A DNA stretch of 31,365 nucleotides, from positions 2,341 through 33,705 of the forward strand of contig DBXU01000043.1 in the NCBI GenBank assembly GCA_002310075.1. The letters are read 5' to 3'. The position numbers were made by a program, and so were the translations under genes. Below the pieces are notes generated by a model. That model saw only the letters and a program-made list of their open reading frames with translations, was not told the origin of the DNA and searched no databases. The first letter of the stretch is position 1, and every line of letters begins with the position of its first letter. This DNA is from Bacteroidales bacterium UBA1204. GTDB lineage: Bacteria; Bacteroidota; Bacteroidia; Bacteroidales; F082. Below are positions 7,601 through 14,116 of the stretch, piece after piece.

Positions 7601-9507
7601 GTACGCCTTTGGTGGATAAACTGAATACAAACAAAGGTGATGGTGCTTCATGGAAGCGCACCACCGCTGGCAACTACTCTAACGGTGCTGGCAACATCAA
7701 TGGTGACTTCCCTGTGCTGCAACTTCCTGGATACACTTGCTTGGCTTCCACCGATGGCATCACCATCGACTATGCCAAGAATCTCTCCGATATGCTGCAC
7801 CGCCACAACAGCGGCGCCTTGAACGAAAACACCAGCCTCGATAGCCATCCTGCTGATGAAAATAAGAATTTTTACAAGCCTACTGATCATCCTGCCATCA
7901 ACGGCGGTACTATCAACCTCTTCGCCAACGACGACAACCGTAGCACGGCCAAGGCCGCGAAAGAACAAAGCACTGACGCCAACGTGGTGGTCTACATTGA
8001 CGAGAACATCTCATTGTTGCAGGATGCTGATGGAACCATCGAAGCCTACACGGGTCAAACCCTGAAGGCTTTCAATAACACGGCCATAGACGCGGGCGAC
8101 CGTTGGCACAATATCAGCTCTTCCTTGTCGAACAGCCAATTTGGATGGCATTATGATAATAACGGACAAGTGGCTCACAACTGGGAGTCCGATCCTTGCG
8201 GATGGAACCTCAACAACTACGATGAGGATTATGCTTTCTTCCCCATCGACTTGAGCACTTACCACCGTGCTGAGTTCTATTGCTTCTACGAGCCCCAATA
8301 CCATTGGCTCAACTTCCGCCGCAATAGCAGCAGCCACTGGCATATGGATGACTATTCCGTGAATATCCCTTATCCGAATCAAGAAGAAGCCTTCATCCCT
8401 GGCAAGGGCTACCTGTCGGCCGTCGACATGTCGCAATGGTGGGATTTCACTTCTGGTGATATTCACGTTAGTAAACAAGTCCAGTTCATCCAAAACCGCG
8501 GCATGCTGAACAACGGCAACATTGAAATCGCTGTCACTTGCGACGCTCCTGAGTGGACTGGCCTGAAGGGCTACAACCTCCTCGGCAACCCCTATCAGAG
8601 CTACCTCGACTTCACCACCTTTGCTTGGAATAACAGCAAGCTTTGGAACGATAAGGCTGCAGACATGACTTACGCCATCTATGATCCCAGTGAAGGCAAG
8701 TACCTGCAAGGCACTGCAGGCGAGAAACCCTCTGAAGGCGCTTTGGCCGCCACGGGCGACATCAACATGCACCAGGGCTTCTTCGTCAAGGTGAGCAAGG
8801 GCGGCACCGCCACCTTCACCAACGACATGCGTAGCAACGAGCCTGCCAGCGGCACCCACTTCCGCGGCAGCCAGCCCAACTACCCGCTCGTCAACCTCAT
8901 CGCCACCGACGCTGCCGGCAACTCCGACATCGCCGTGCTTGAGGTCGGACGTCCTGAAAACGGCGGCGCCCAGAAGCTCCGCGTCGGCTCCGCCAAGGGC
9001 CGCATCAGCCTGCGCCACGACAACACTGACTTCGGCATCCTGTTCCGCGACATCACCGAAGGCAGCCAGCCCCTCTACTTCGAAACTGAGGAAGACGGCC
9101 CCTTCACCCTCAGCTGGAACACGGCCAACGCCAACTTCAGCAGCCTCACCCTGGTCGACAACCTCACCGGTGCGCGATATGACATGCTGGCCAACAACAG
9201 CTATAGCTTCGAAGGCAAAGCCAGCGACTACCGTTCACGCTTCAAGGTCGTCATCGGCCGCTTCACCGACGTTGAGGAGAACGAAGAGGTCGTCACCGAC
9301 AACTTCGCCTTCTTCGATGGCAGCGACTGGGTCATCAACGGCCAAGGCCAGCTCACCGTCACCGACATGACGGGCCGCACGGTCTACACCAGCAATCTCA
9401 CCAACGACCAGAACCGCGTCAGCCTCAACGGCATCGCCAACGGCATCTACCTCATGCGCGTGGCCAACGGTCAGAATGTGAATGTTCAGAAGATTGTCGT
9501 GAGATGA
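4630..9507 (+). CDS. Large von Willebrand A / GLUG surface protein exported by type IX secretion
   Basis: A 1625-residue secreted protein. Basic residues precede a hydrophobic signal segment (about 31-45; cleavage near VYGQ). A VWA domain follows, with metal-site motif DVSGS at 95-99, GGAT with Thr 297, and FTDGS with Asp 330, so all metal-ion adhesion site elements are present. Between the first and second elements lies a tyrosine-rich insertion (about 115-190). GLUG-type repeats occupy about 810-880 (GGLVGLNNGG, GGAVGENRSG, GGIAGTNSG). A region with the GYNLLGNPYQSYL motif is shared with other Bacteroidales surface proteins. The C-terminus, about 1545-1625, is a T9SS type A sorting domain (LTVTDMTGRTVY, then NGIYLMRVANG, ending QKIVVR). 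It probably acts on the cell surface in adhesion or substrate binding. GC content rises sharply toward the 3' end. The start could be 4630 or 4636. Confidence 0.88.
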   Translation: MQMRKELQLKKSLALLGHGKWKSALGHTLLIIGMVLMSLGVYGQQMTPVPDGLKMEKKWQSDDPTGRTGNILVEAFVTGHSVAQHVPTDIVLVLDVSGSMDEHLYDPVETPTNGWTYNNYGSNQYYYRYVDNNDQVTFYLVRQRYSYSNRRYYLSYYDENGDRVGNIGYSNSATGVIYTGVLYEQQETTKMEALQTSVGLFVDIIANDATQHDVDHRISIVKYAGNCFYGADTETEDPATATGASSLTEGNNMYNGGTYWDPVYYNYTEVLIHRRDPRTDATYIKNQVDAMQPGGATSADFGMYKARYVLASIPAEEFEERNKVVVMFTDGSPTHVNGFVQSVANSTINYAHDLKNSCTVNGTNYDFNATVFSVGVFDVETDNIKTYMERVSSNYPEATSMTNTCTQESTDYYFKAESAGGLSDIFESIAGASGAMTLPASAIVQDMVSPNFQLPAGASGTVTAYAPKCTGYDETTGNYSWESLNDAGTLKIGTITVDGEQVSGVVTGGGENKLPTNFVTVNGKTIQMSGFNFSHHWCGYVEDPETHQNVIHGRKIVIKIPVVVNEGTWGDGIQTNNPEHSYLQVPDPNNPGQYIYYGPFNNLTTNVLGDVWTEIVTSKPTGYDNMNIDTPEELAWFISEVNGRIHYNGNTNNVASNTSLSGRLTADIDMSAHNWVPIGAGYQCNANNEYILDANGKKIKLAYQGEFDGNGHVITGLKNNADKWYKVAEGQDNEVVVYPGMFSNVGANGKVHDVFILDADFRGKAHEIPGKGFFVHHGLLADTLTGGQIYNCEAAGRMTCNNDNDNDVNLVYGGLVGLNNGGTIYNAMAMAELTGYAMGGAVGENRSGSFSNGFTNGVYKYLGETGTNAKAVGGIAGTNSGTINNCYVRFERLTNENLNKATFGMLVGSGTAATNSYIPQIVTWSRPSATSITTQVNLNNTVPTTATTPADNPTDSYTLSVNKTYYNMFTNDNMTGGTWGTLGSFNVYNDGTPLVDKLNTNKGDGASWKRTTAGNYSNGAGNINGDFPVLQLPGYTCLASTDGITIDYAKNLSDMLHRHNSGALNENTSLDSHPADENKNFYKPTDHPAINGGTINLFANDDNRSTAKAAKEQSTDANVVVYIDENISLLQDADGTIEAYTGQTLKAFNNTAIDAGDRWHNISSSLSNSQFGWHYDNNGQVAHNWESDPCGWNLNNYDEDYAFFPIDLSTYHRAEFYCFYEPQYHWLNFRRNSSSHWHMDDYSVNIPYPNQEEAFIPGKGYLSAVDMSQWWDFTSGDIHVSKQVQFIQNRGMLNNGNIEIAVTCDAPEWTGLKGYNLLGNPYQSYLDFTTFAWNNSKLWNDKAADMTYAIYDPSEGKYLQGTAGEKPSEGALAATGDINMHQGFFVKVSKGGTATFTNDMRSNEPASGTHFRGSQPNYPLVNLIATDAAGNSDIAVLEVGRPENGGAQKLRVGSAKGRISLRHDNTDFGILFRDITEGSQPLYFETEEDGPFTLSWNTANANFSSLTLVDNLTGARYDMLANNSYSFEGKASDYRSRFKVVIGRFTDVEENEEVVTDNFAFFDGSDWVINGQGQLTVTDMTGRTVYTSNLTNDQNRVSLNGIANGIYLMRVANGQNVNVQKIVVR

Positions 9508-9509
9508 GA

Positions 9510-9584
9510 AGCTATTAGCCATTAGCTGTTAGCTATTAGCTCGGCAAAGACCTAGCTAATAGCTAACGGCTAAAAGCTAACAGC
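9510..9584. repeat. Inverted array of 7-base repeats forming a long hairpin
   Basis: The left arm (9510-9541) is four copies of AGCYRTT plus AGCT. After a 12-base loop (9542-9553) the right arm (9554-9584) is the inverse series based on AGCTAAY. The arms pair at 27 of 31 positions. It starts 2 bases after the T9SS gene stop. It has no U-tract, so it is more likely a repetitive element or mRNA stabiliser than a classic terminator. Confidence 0.75.
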
Positions 9585-9638
9585 CAAACAAGTTAAACGC
9601 GAAAGAAAAAGTCGATAACAATATAAAACCAACATACG

Positions 9639-9893
9639 ATGAAGAAAAGAATAATCGCAATAGCAGCCGCACTGATGATGGCCACCGCACCGGCCATGGC
9701 CCAGGTGTTCATTATGGAAGAAGACGACTACAATGGCAAGAGAAACGGCATGAACAGCTCGCAGCTATCCGTTGACCTGCCTGGCATCTACGATTCGGGC
9801 GAGGACTGGTTCACGCCCGTCGGCGAAGGCATCTTCGTGCTGGCCGGCTTGGCTGGCGCCTACCTCGTGGGCAAACGCCGCAAGGAAGAATAA
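9639..9893 (+). CDS. Small exported protein with CTERM-like C-terminal anchor
   Basis: An 84-residue protein with two hydrophobic ends. The N-terminus is a signal peptide (MKKR, then IIAIAAALMMATAPAMA, cleavage likely before QVF). The middle is short, acidic and polar. The C-terminus reads TPVGEGIFVLAGLAGAYLVG followed by KRRKEE. This is a Pro/Gly motif, one transmembrane span and a basic tail, the layout of CTERM-type sorting signals, including the PID-CTERM type known in Bacteroidota. Whether it is processed by an exosortase-like enzyme cannot be told; none is encoded here. It lies 131 bases downstream of the T9SS protein gene and is followed by a terminator, so it may be the last gene of that unit. 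Confidence 0.65.
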   Translation: MKKRIIAIAAALMMATAPAMAQVFIMEEDDYNGKRNGMNSSQLSVDLPGIYDSGEDWFTPVGEGIFVLAGLAGAYLVGKRRKEE

Positions 9894-9918
9894 AAACGCA
9901 AAAACAATGACAAGGAGA

Positions 9919-9936
9919 AGCCCCTTCGCAGGGGCT
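9919..9936 (+). other. Short GC-rich hairpin after the small exported protein
   Basis: AGCCCC and GGGGCT pair around the 6-base loop TTCGCA. No U-tract follows. It lies 25 bases after the stop and just ahead of a stronger terminator. Confidence 0.5.
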
Positions 9937-9963
9937 CACTCCTGCTTCATTTGCATTCAAATG

Positions 9964-9995
9964 AAGGCCACGCCTTACGGCGCGGCCTTCTTTGT
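9964..9995 (+). terminator. Rho-independent terminator of the accessory block
   Basis: AAGGCC-A-CGCC and GGCG-C-GGCCTT pair around the tetraloop TTAC with one mismatch, and are followed by the T-rich run CTTTGTTTGTT. Confidence 0.75.
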
Positions 9996-10270
9996 TTGTT
10001 GAGGGATTCCCTCGTCCGGGCTACTGGATTGCCGCGCTCCGCTCGCAATGACGCGAAGCGACGCATACGCGAAGCGACAGTCCGGCGCAAAGCGAAACGG
10101 ACGCGAAGCCCTAAAGGGGCGACCCGGCCTCACCCCGATGCTTCAGCGTCGGGTCATAATACATTGCGAGCGAAGCGAAGCAACACGCTCTGGGCTTCGC
10201 CCCCACGCACGCTTCGCGTCATTGTATAAGCGAGACCGCCGCGAGCGAAGCGAAGCGGCTCCCCTGTTTT

Positions 10271-10449
10271 CGCTTCGCGTCATTGCGAGGCACGAAGCAA
10301 TCCAGAAGACAAGCATTCCTATGCAAAATAGCACCCCGTTATTGCTGGCCTCGATTAATTGCAGGCTTATGGTATGGGCGACTTCATTCGTCTATTACAG
10401 CCTCACCCCTGGATTGCTTCGTCGTGCCTCCTCGCAATGACGCGAAGCG
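10271..10449. mobile_element. 179-bp inverted-repeat element (REPIN/MITE-like)
   Basis: Two oppositely oriented REP-like arms, 10271-10305 and 10409-10449, enclose about 103 bases of unrelated sequence. The arms share CGCTTCGCGTCATTGCGAGG at the outer side and GAAGCAATCCAG at the inner side, differing by a 6-base indel between those blocks. There is no coding capacity. This is the structure of a REP doublet or miniature element; target-site duplication was not established. Confidence 0.55.
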
Positions 10450-10504
10450 GCAGTCCGGCGCGAAGCGACAGTCCGGCGCAAAGCGGCAGTCCGGCGCAAA
10501 GCGG
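10443..10504. repeat. 18-bp tandem repeat, about 3.4 copies
   Basis: Three consecutive units (10443-10460, 10461-10478, 10479-10496) follow the consensus CRAAGCGRCAGTCCGGCG, followed by a partial fourth. Related units occur at 10070-10087 and 10583-10600. There are no unique spacers, so it is not a CRISPR array. Confidence 0.85.
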
Positions 10505-10620
10505 GGTCAGAATCCGGTCTACTGGATTGCCGCGCTTCGCTCGCAAATCTCCGATTCGACGATGCAAAGCGAGTCAATGACGCGAAGCGGCAGTCAGGCG
10601 CGAAGCGGTAGTACATAACA

Positions 10621-10652
10621 AAAAAAGCGGAGCCGATGGCTCCGCTTTTTTT
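10621..10652. terminator. Bidirectional terminator between the repeat cluster and the YeaQ-like gene
   Basis: A 14-base perfect stem made of six A:T pairs and GCGGAGCC/GGCTCCGC closes on the loop GAT. The A-run on one side and T-run on the other make it work on both strands. It lies 17 bases past the stop of the minus-strand YeaQ-like gene. Confidence 0.85.
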
Positions 10653-10669
10653 GTTACAGTATACTAGGC

Positions 10670-10912
10670 TTATTTTTTCTTGATCAAAGAAACAAGCCAG
10701 AGGAGCACCACTGCGCCGACGATGCCGACGAGGAGCTGTCCCCAGAAGTTGGCGCTGGCGGGAAGGCCAATGATGCTGAAAATCCAACTGCCCAAGAAAC
10801 CGCCAACCACACCGACGATGATGGCCCAAATCAGACCCAAACCGTAGTTCATGAGTTTACCGGCGATGATACCAGCCAGAGCGCCGATCAGAATTGAAAT
10901 TAACATTCCCAT
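10670..10912 (-). CDS. YeaQ/YmgE (transglycosylase-associated) family membrane protein
   Basis: An 80-residue, glycine-rich membrane protein with three predicted spans: ISILIGALAGIIAGKL, LIWAIIVGVVGGFLGSWIF and LLVGIVGAVVLLWLVSL, ending in a basic KKK tail. Length and the repeated G-x-x-x-G pattern fit the GlsB/YeaQ/YmgE stress-response family of the inner membrane, whose biochemical role is unknown. This GlsB name is unrelated to the glycine-lipid acyltransferase GlsB discussed upstream. It follows engB after 45 bases and precedes a strong terminator, so it may close that operon or have its own promoter. Confidence 0.85.
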   Translation of the reverse strand: MGMLISILIGALAGIIAGKLMNYGLGLIWAIIVGVVGGFLGSWIFSIIGLPASANFWGQLLVGIVGAVVLLWLVSLIKKK

Positions 10913-10957
10913 AATGATAAGATTTTAAGGTTAGTAATTGAGTAATTAGGTGAATAG

Positions 10958-11575
10958 TCATTCTTTGTTCATCAAATTGGCCATCTCGGCGTTCTGCGCC
11001 TCGATGTAGTCCAGGATCTCATCACGGCCACGACCCGTCTCCGACGAGGTGATAAACATCGGCGGCAGGTCCTCCCACTCCTCCAACAAACGGGCCTTGA
11101 AAGCCTCCACGTTCCTCTCCAACTCCGCCTTCGACACCTTGTCGGTCTTGGTGAAGACGACACAGAAAGGCACCCTGTTCTCTCCCATCCATTCCATGAA
11201 GCCGAGGTCATTGTTCTGCGGCTCGATGCGCGAGTCGACCAGCACGAAGGTGGTCACCAAGTTGCGGCGGCGCAGGATGTAGTTGTTGATCATAACGCGC
11301 CACTGCTCGCGGGTCTTCTTCGAATGCTGCGCATAGCCATAGCCCGGCAGGTCAACGAGATACCAAGCGTCGTTGACCACAAAATGGTTGATGGCCACCG
11401 TCTTGCCTGGCACCGACGAGGTCTTGGCGAGGCCGCGGCGCTGCACCAGCATGTTGATGAGCGACGACTTGCCCACATTCGACCGTCCGATGAAAGCATA
11501 CTCGGGCAGGTTGCCCTTCGGCAACTTGTCGAACCGCGTGTTGCTCATCAAAAACTCCGCTTTATTAATTTGCAT
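10958..11575 (-). CDS. engB: Ribosome biogenesis GTPase EngB (YsxC/YihA)
   Basis: A 205-residue single-domain GTPase needed for assembly of the large ribosomal subunit. All G motifs are present: G1 [10 protein letters not shown]2 in the TSSVPGKT region, G3 DLPGYG, G4 TKTD and G5 SSE. The family-typical [14 protein letters not shown] and the [10 protein letters not shown] segments leave little doubt. Its ATG lies inside the end of the N-acyltransferase gene with an 11-base overlap, so the two are transcribed together and probably translationally coupled. Confidence 0.95.
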   Translation of the reverse strand: MQINKAEFLMSNTRFDKLPKGNLPEYAFIGRSNVGKSSLINMLVQRRGLAKTSSVPGKTVAINHFVVNDAWYLVDLPGYGYAQHSKKTREQWRVMINNYILRRRNLVTTFVLVDSRIEPQNNDLGFMEWMGENRVPFCVVFTKTDKVSKAELERNVEAFKARLLEEWEDLPPMFITSSETGRGRDEILDYIEAQNAEMANLMNKE

Positions 11576-12539
11576 AGAAAGGCATTTTAAGGTGTTCAGG
11601 GATCTCGTTCTTGTCGTAGACCAGGTGGCGCTTGACCTTCTCCTCGAAGATGTCGCTGATGGTGATCAGCAGGCCCGTCTCTTCCACGTCGCCGAAGCCA
11701 GGGTTGAGTGCCGTGCCGAACGAGCGCAATGTGGGCGACAGGTTCATGTAGGCGTTCACCAGCGGCGGCACAGCCGCGCCACGCTCACGCACCTGCTTCA
11801 CCAAGGTCTTGTAGTCGTCGCGGTAGTTGTCGTGACAAAGCACCGATGCCAGCCAGTCGCGGTCGGTGAGGATGGGCAGGTCGAGTTCGGGACGCACGGT
11901 GACCAGCTGCTCTTGGTCAGGGAAGTGCTTCTGGATAAAATAGAGGATCATATCGCGCGAGGTGCGTTCCAACTGGGGGTACATAGTCACCTTGCCGAAA
12001 TAGTATTTCGCTTCAGGGTAGATGTCGACCAGCGAGCCCAGTCCGTCCCACAGGTTGTCCAAGGCATACATGCCCTTGGCGAGGTTCTTGGAGGGCTGGT
12101 ATTCGGGCTGCACAAACGAACGGCCCAACTCGATGGTATAAGGCAAAAACTCCTTCACAAAGCGCTCGGAATAATAAAACAGCTCGCTTGTGGGCGTATC
12201 GACCTGGCCGTCTTCGTCGACGGGAAGATGGTCGCAGAGCAGGAAACGGTAGCCGCCCACGATGGCCTTGTCGACGGGATTCCACACGATGAGTTGCATG
12301 AAGAAATTGTCGTCGCGGGTGTCGAACACGTCGACGTCGCAGTCGAGGCCGGTGCCGCCACCCGAGTCGCGGAAGCTGATCTCGCGCAGACGGCCGATCT
12401 CACGCATGACGTTCGGCGAGTCGTGTGCCGAAAGAATATAGATCTCATTCCCCGCATTGTTCGTCTTGCGGAAAAACTTGTCTTCCGTCAGCTCTTCCAT
12501 GATGGCAGAGACCGGGATTGGATCGATGATCTTATTCAT
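11565..12539 (-). CDS. glsB: OlsB-like N-acyltransferase, probable GlsB of glycine-lipid synthesis
   Basis: A 324-residue protein of the acyltransferase superfamily that includes ornithine-lipid synthase OlsB and autoinducer synthases, often annotated as hemolysin. Marks include [12 protein letters not shown] near residue 55, [14 protein letters not shown] near residue 90, and [20 protein letters not shown] near residue 140. Its start overlaps the stop of the PlsC-like gene as ATGA. In Bacteroides an adjacent pair of this type makes glycine lipids: GlsB joins a 3-hydroxy fatty acid to glycine, and GlsA adds the second acyl chain. I infer the same role from the pairing; an ornithine or other amino-acid acceptor cannot be excluded. 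The next gene is engB. Confidence 0.7.
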   Translation of the reverse strand: MNKIIDPIPVSAIMEELTEDKFFRKTNNAGNEIYILSAHDSPNVMREIGRLREISFRDSGGGTGLDCDVDVFDTRDDNFFMQLIVWNPVDKAIVGGYRFLLCDHLPVDEDGQVDTPTSELFYYSERFVKEFLPYTIELGRSFVQPEYQPSKNLAKGMYALDNLWDGLGSLVDIYPEAKYYFGKVTMYPQLERTSRDMILYFIQKHFPDQEQLVTVRPELDLPILTDRDWLASVLCHDNYRDDYKTLVKQVRERGAAVPPLVNAYMNLSPTLRSFGTALNPGFGDVEETGLLITISDIFEEKVKRHLVYDKNEIPEHLKMPFYAN

Positions 12540-13411
12540 ATGGTATAGTTTTTAGTTGCGTCAAAGGCCTCGTTGCAATCCTTGCCCAGCTGATAGGAGA
12601 AGGTTCTTAGTTTCTCCGCCCATTGGGCATCGGTGAAGCGTTTGTCAAACGTCTGATAAGGAATGGGCTTGCCGAAAGAGATGACAAGCTTCTTGTTTCT
12701 TTGCTTGAAAAACTCATCCACCAAAAAGGCCATTTCGATGTTAGCTTTGATTTTCAATTTCTTACGCCAACGTGCCAGGTTATAGAAGAAGTCGGTGTTA
12801 CGCCCGTCGATATGCACTGGGACGATGTCGCGCTGATAGTTTCGCGACTTGCTTATGAAGGTCTTCTTCCAGTCGAGGTCCTGTATCTTGCCGTCGTCGG
12901 TCTTACGCGAGCACAAGCCGAAGGGGAAGTAGCAGATGGTGGCGTCGCCGGCGAACGTCTCGTTGAAGAGCTTGAGGCTCTCCTCGCGGTTGGCGGTGGC
13001 GCTGCCCACCTTGCTGACGGGGATGAAGATGGGACGCAGGTTTTGCACAAACATCAGGAAATCGTTGACTGGCGTCAGCGTCTCACCGCGGTGGTTGCCC
13101 ACGGCGCCAATCAGGGCGATGCCGTCGAGGCCGCCTAGGGGATGGTTGGAAGCCACCAGGATGCGGTCGGCAGCCATCAGGTTGTCAACGCCCTTCAACT
13201 CCACCTCGAGGTTGAAGTCGGCCACCACCGCATTGATGAAATCGAGGCCTTGCTTGTCGGCATATTTCGTCAGGATTTCGTTGATATCATCCTCATGCAA
13301 CAAACGCTGTATCTTTCGAAACAGCCAGTTGGGCATGTATTTCATCAGTTTGGGGACCTTGGCCGTAAAAATCTTCCTAAGGTCGATCAAGTTGTTTTGT
13401 GCAGTTTCCAT
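12536..13411 (-). CDS. glsA: PlsC-like O-acyltransferase, probable GlsA of glycine-lipid synthesis
   Basis: A 291-residue member of the lysophospholipid acyltransferase family, acting at the inner membrane. The catalytic block is NHPLGGLDG, in which His and Asp are separated by five residues rather than the four of classical PlsC. The FPFGLCSRK segment matches the second substrate-binding block and IVPVHIDGRNTDFFYNL the following one. The N-terminal helices MKYMPNWLFRKIQRLLHEDD fit the Bacteroidota subfamily. The ATG at 13411 is chosen because the -7 box at 13442-13435 lies inside any longer frame. It is the first gene of the operon and overlaps the N-acyltransferase by 4 bases. Confidence 0.72.
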   Translation of the reverse strand: METAQNNLIDLRKIFTAKVPKLMKYMPNWLFRKIQRLLHEDDINEILTKYADKQGLDFINAVVADFNLEVELKGVDNLMAADRILVASNHPLGGLDGIALIGAVGNHRGETLTPVNDFLMFVQNLRPIFIPVSKVGSATANREESLKLFNETFAGDATICYFPFGLCSRKTDDGKIQDLDWKKTFISKSRNYQRDIVPVHIDGRNTDFFYNLARWRKKLKIKANIEMAFLVDEFFKQRNKKLVISFGKPIPYQTFDKRFTDAQWAEKLRTFSYQLGKDCNEAFDATKNYTI

Positions 13412-13434
13412 AACGAAACACTTGGCATTTGATG

Positions 13435-13442
13435 CAAAAATA
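13435..13442 (-). promoter_or_regulatory. -7 box of the acyltransferase-engB operon
   Basis: A perfect minus-strand TATTTTTG lies 23 bases upstream of the ATG at 13411. A TTTG is present at 13461-13458, but the spacing of 15 is short. Confidence 0.55.
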
Positions 13443-13526
13443 GGAAAAAGAAAAATGCAAACAACGAATTTCAGCAAAAACCTTTCTTACGATTCCAGAA
13501 TTCACAGAATAAAATCCAGTTAATTT

Positions 13527-13558
13527 ATTGACAAACATGCTATTAACAGGTACTGTTG
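13527..13558 (+). promoter_or_regulatory. Candidate promoter of the dcw cluster
   Basis: ATTG (13527-13530), a 20-base spacer and TACTGTTG (13551-13558) match TTTG-N19-21-TAnnTTTG with one mismatch in each box. Transcription would start near 13562, about 100 bases before mraZ, placing the GTGGGA repeats in the leader. A second, weaker -7 (TAATTTTA, 13624-13631) lies after the repeats. Confidence 0.45.
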
Positions 13559-13587
13559 AAAACTTTTTGCAAAAAATCGACATAAAA

Positions 13588-13627
13588 GTGGGAGGAAATG
13601 CACTTTGGTGGGAAAAAATGCACTAAT
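13588..13627 (+). promoter_or_regulatory. Two 20-bp direct repeats with GTGGGA, probable MraZ operator
   Basis: Units at 13588-13607 and 13608-13627 share GTGGGAnnAAATGCACT, 15 of 20 positions identical. MraZ is known to repress its own cluster through repeated GTGG-type boxes in front of mraZ. The 20-base period is two helical turns, so both boxes face the same side of the DNA. Confidence 0.6.
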
Positions 13628-13658
13628 TTTACACCCCGAAAGAAAGAGGCATGTCATT

Positions 13659-14108
13659 ATGAGTTATCCGGTAGGACATTTCAACTGCAAACTTGACTCG
13701 AAGGGGCGTCTGATGATGCCTTCCGAGTTCAAGGAACAACTGGGCGAGCAAGCCGAGGAAGGCTTTGTGCTGCGTCCCGGGTTGTTCGACAGATGCCTCG
13801 AGCTTTTCACCCGCAAGGATTGGGACGACGTGCAGGACAAGCTGCGCACTTCGCTCAGCCAGTTCAATCCCGAGCATGCCGCCGTCATCAGGAAATACAA
13901 CGCCGGCGCGCGTTTCGTCAAACTCGACGCGACGGGACGTCTCCAAATCCCCAAGGAACTCATCGAAAAAGGCGCGCTCGTCAAAGACGTCATCATCTCC
14001 TCCGTCACCACCAAGATGGAGATTTGGGACAAGAGCCTCTACGAGGCCACGGTCAGCGACATCGACAACGCGTCGTTCCTGCAAATCTTGAAGGACAACA
14101 TCAAATAG
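13659..14108 (+). CDS. mraZ: Transcriptional regulator MraZ
   Basis: A 149-residue protein with two AbrB-like double-wing repeats: CKLDSKGRLMMPSEFKEQL near residue 10 and VKLDATGRLQIPKELIEKG near residue 87. The paired D-x-x-G-R motif is the MraZ signature. It binds repeats in front of its own gene and represses the dcw cluster. A longer frame from 13605 would start inside the repeat array and lacks family homology, so 13659 is preferred. Its stop codon overlaps the ribosome-binding site of rsmH. Confidence 0.95.
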   Translation: MSYPVGHFNCKLDSKGRLMMPSEFKEQLGEQAEEGFVLRPGLFDRCLELFTRKDWDDVQDKLRTSLSQFNPEHAAVIRKYNAGARFVKLDATGRLQIPKELIEKGALVKDVIISSVTTKMEIWDKSLYEATVSDIDNASFLQILKDNIK

Positions 14109-14112
14109 GAGG
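14107..14112 (+). promoter_or_regulatory. Strong Shine-Dalgarno site of rsmH
   Basis: AGGAGG overlaps the mraZ stop codon. It is 4 bases from the ATG at 14117 and 7 from the one at 14120, favouring 14120 as the true start. Such sites are unusual in Bacteroidota. Confidence 0.6.
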
Positions 14113-14116
14113 CGCG

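Larger units (their letters stand above)
9996..10620. repeat. Non-coding cluster of REP-like palindromic repeats
   Basis: This 600-base stretch holds no convincing gene. It carries several copies of a REP-like unit built on CTGGATTGC...GCAATGACGCGAAGCG: about 10024-10060, 10162-10190 (degenerate), 10271-10305 (inverse), 10409-10449 and 10522-10549 (partial). Between them are many GCGAAGCG/CAAAGCG fragments. Frames such as the one through 10359-10580 encode only low-complexity Arg/Ser/Gly/Ala peptides and are taken as chance reading of repeats. The units resemble dispersed palindromes mobilised by REP-associated transposases; no transposase is present here. Confidence 0.75.

Noticed and set aside
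10443..10504. Possible CRISPR array
   Set aside because: The repeats are directly tandem with an 18-base period and have no unique spacers; no cas genes are nearby.
10048..10618. Several plus-strand frames of 73-130 codons
   Set aside because: They read through REP-like and 18-bp tandem repeats and encode Arg/Ser/Gly/Ala-rich peptides without family features.
11373..12548. 391-codon plus-strand frame
   Set aside because: Antisense to engB and the N-acyltransferase, both of which have unambiguous motifs on the minus strand.
13793..14116. Upstream extension of RsmH by 108 codons
   Set aside because: It is mraZ read in another frame. The strong ribosome-binding site and family start place rsmH at 14117/14120.
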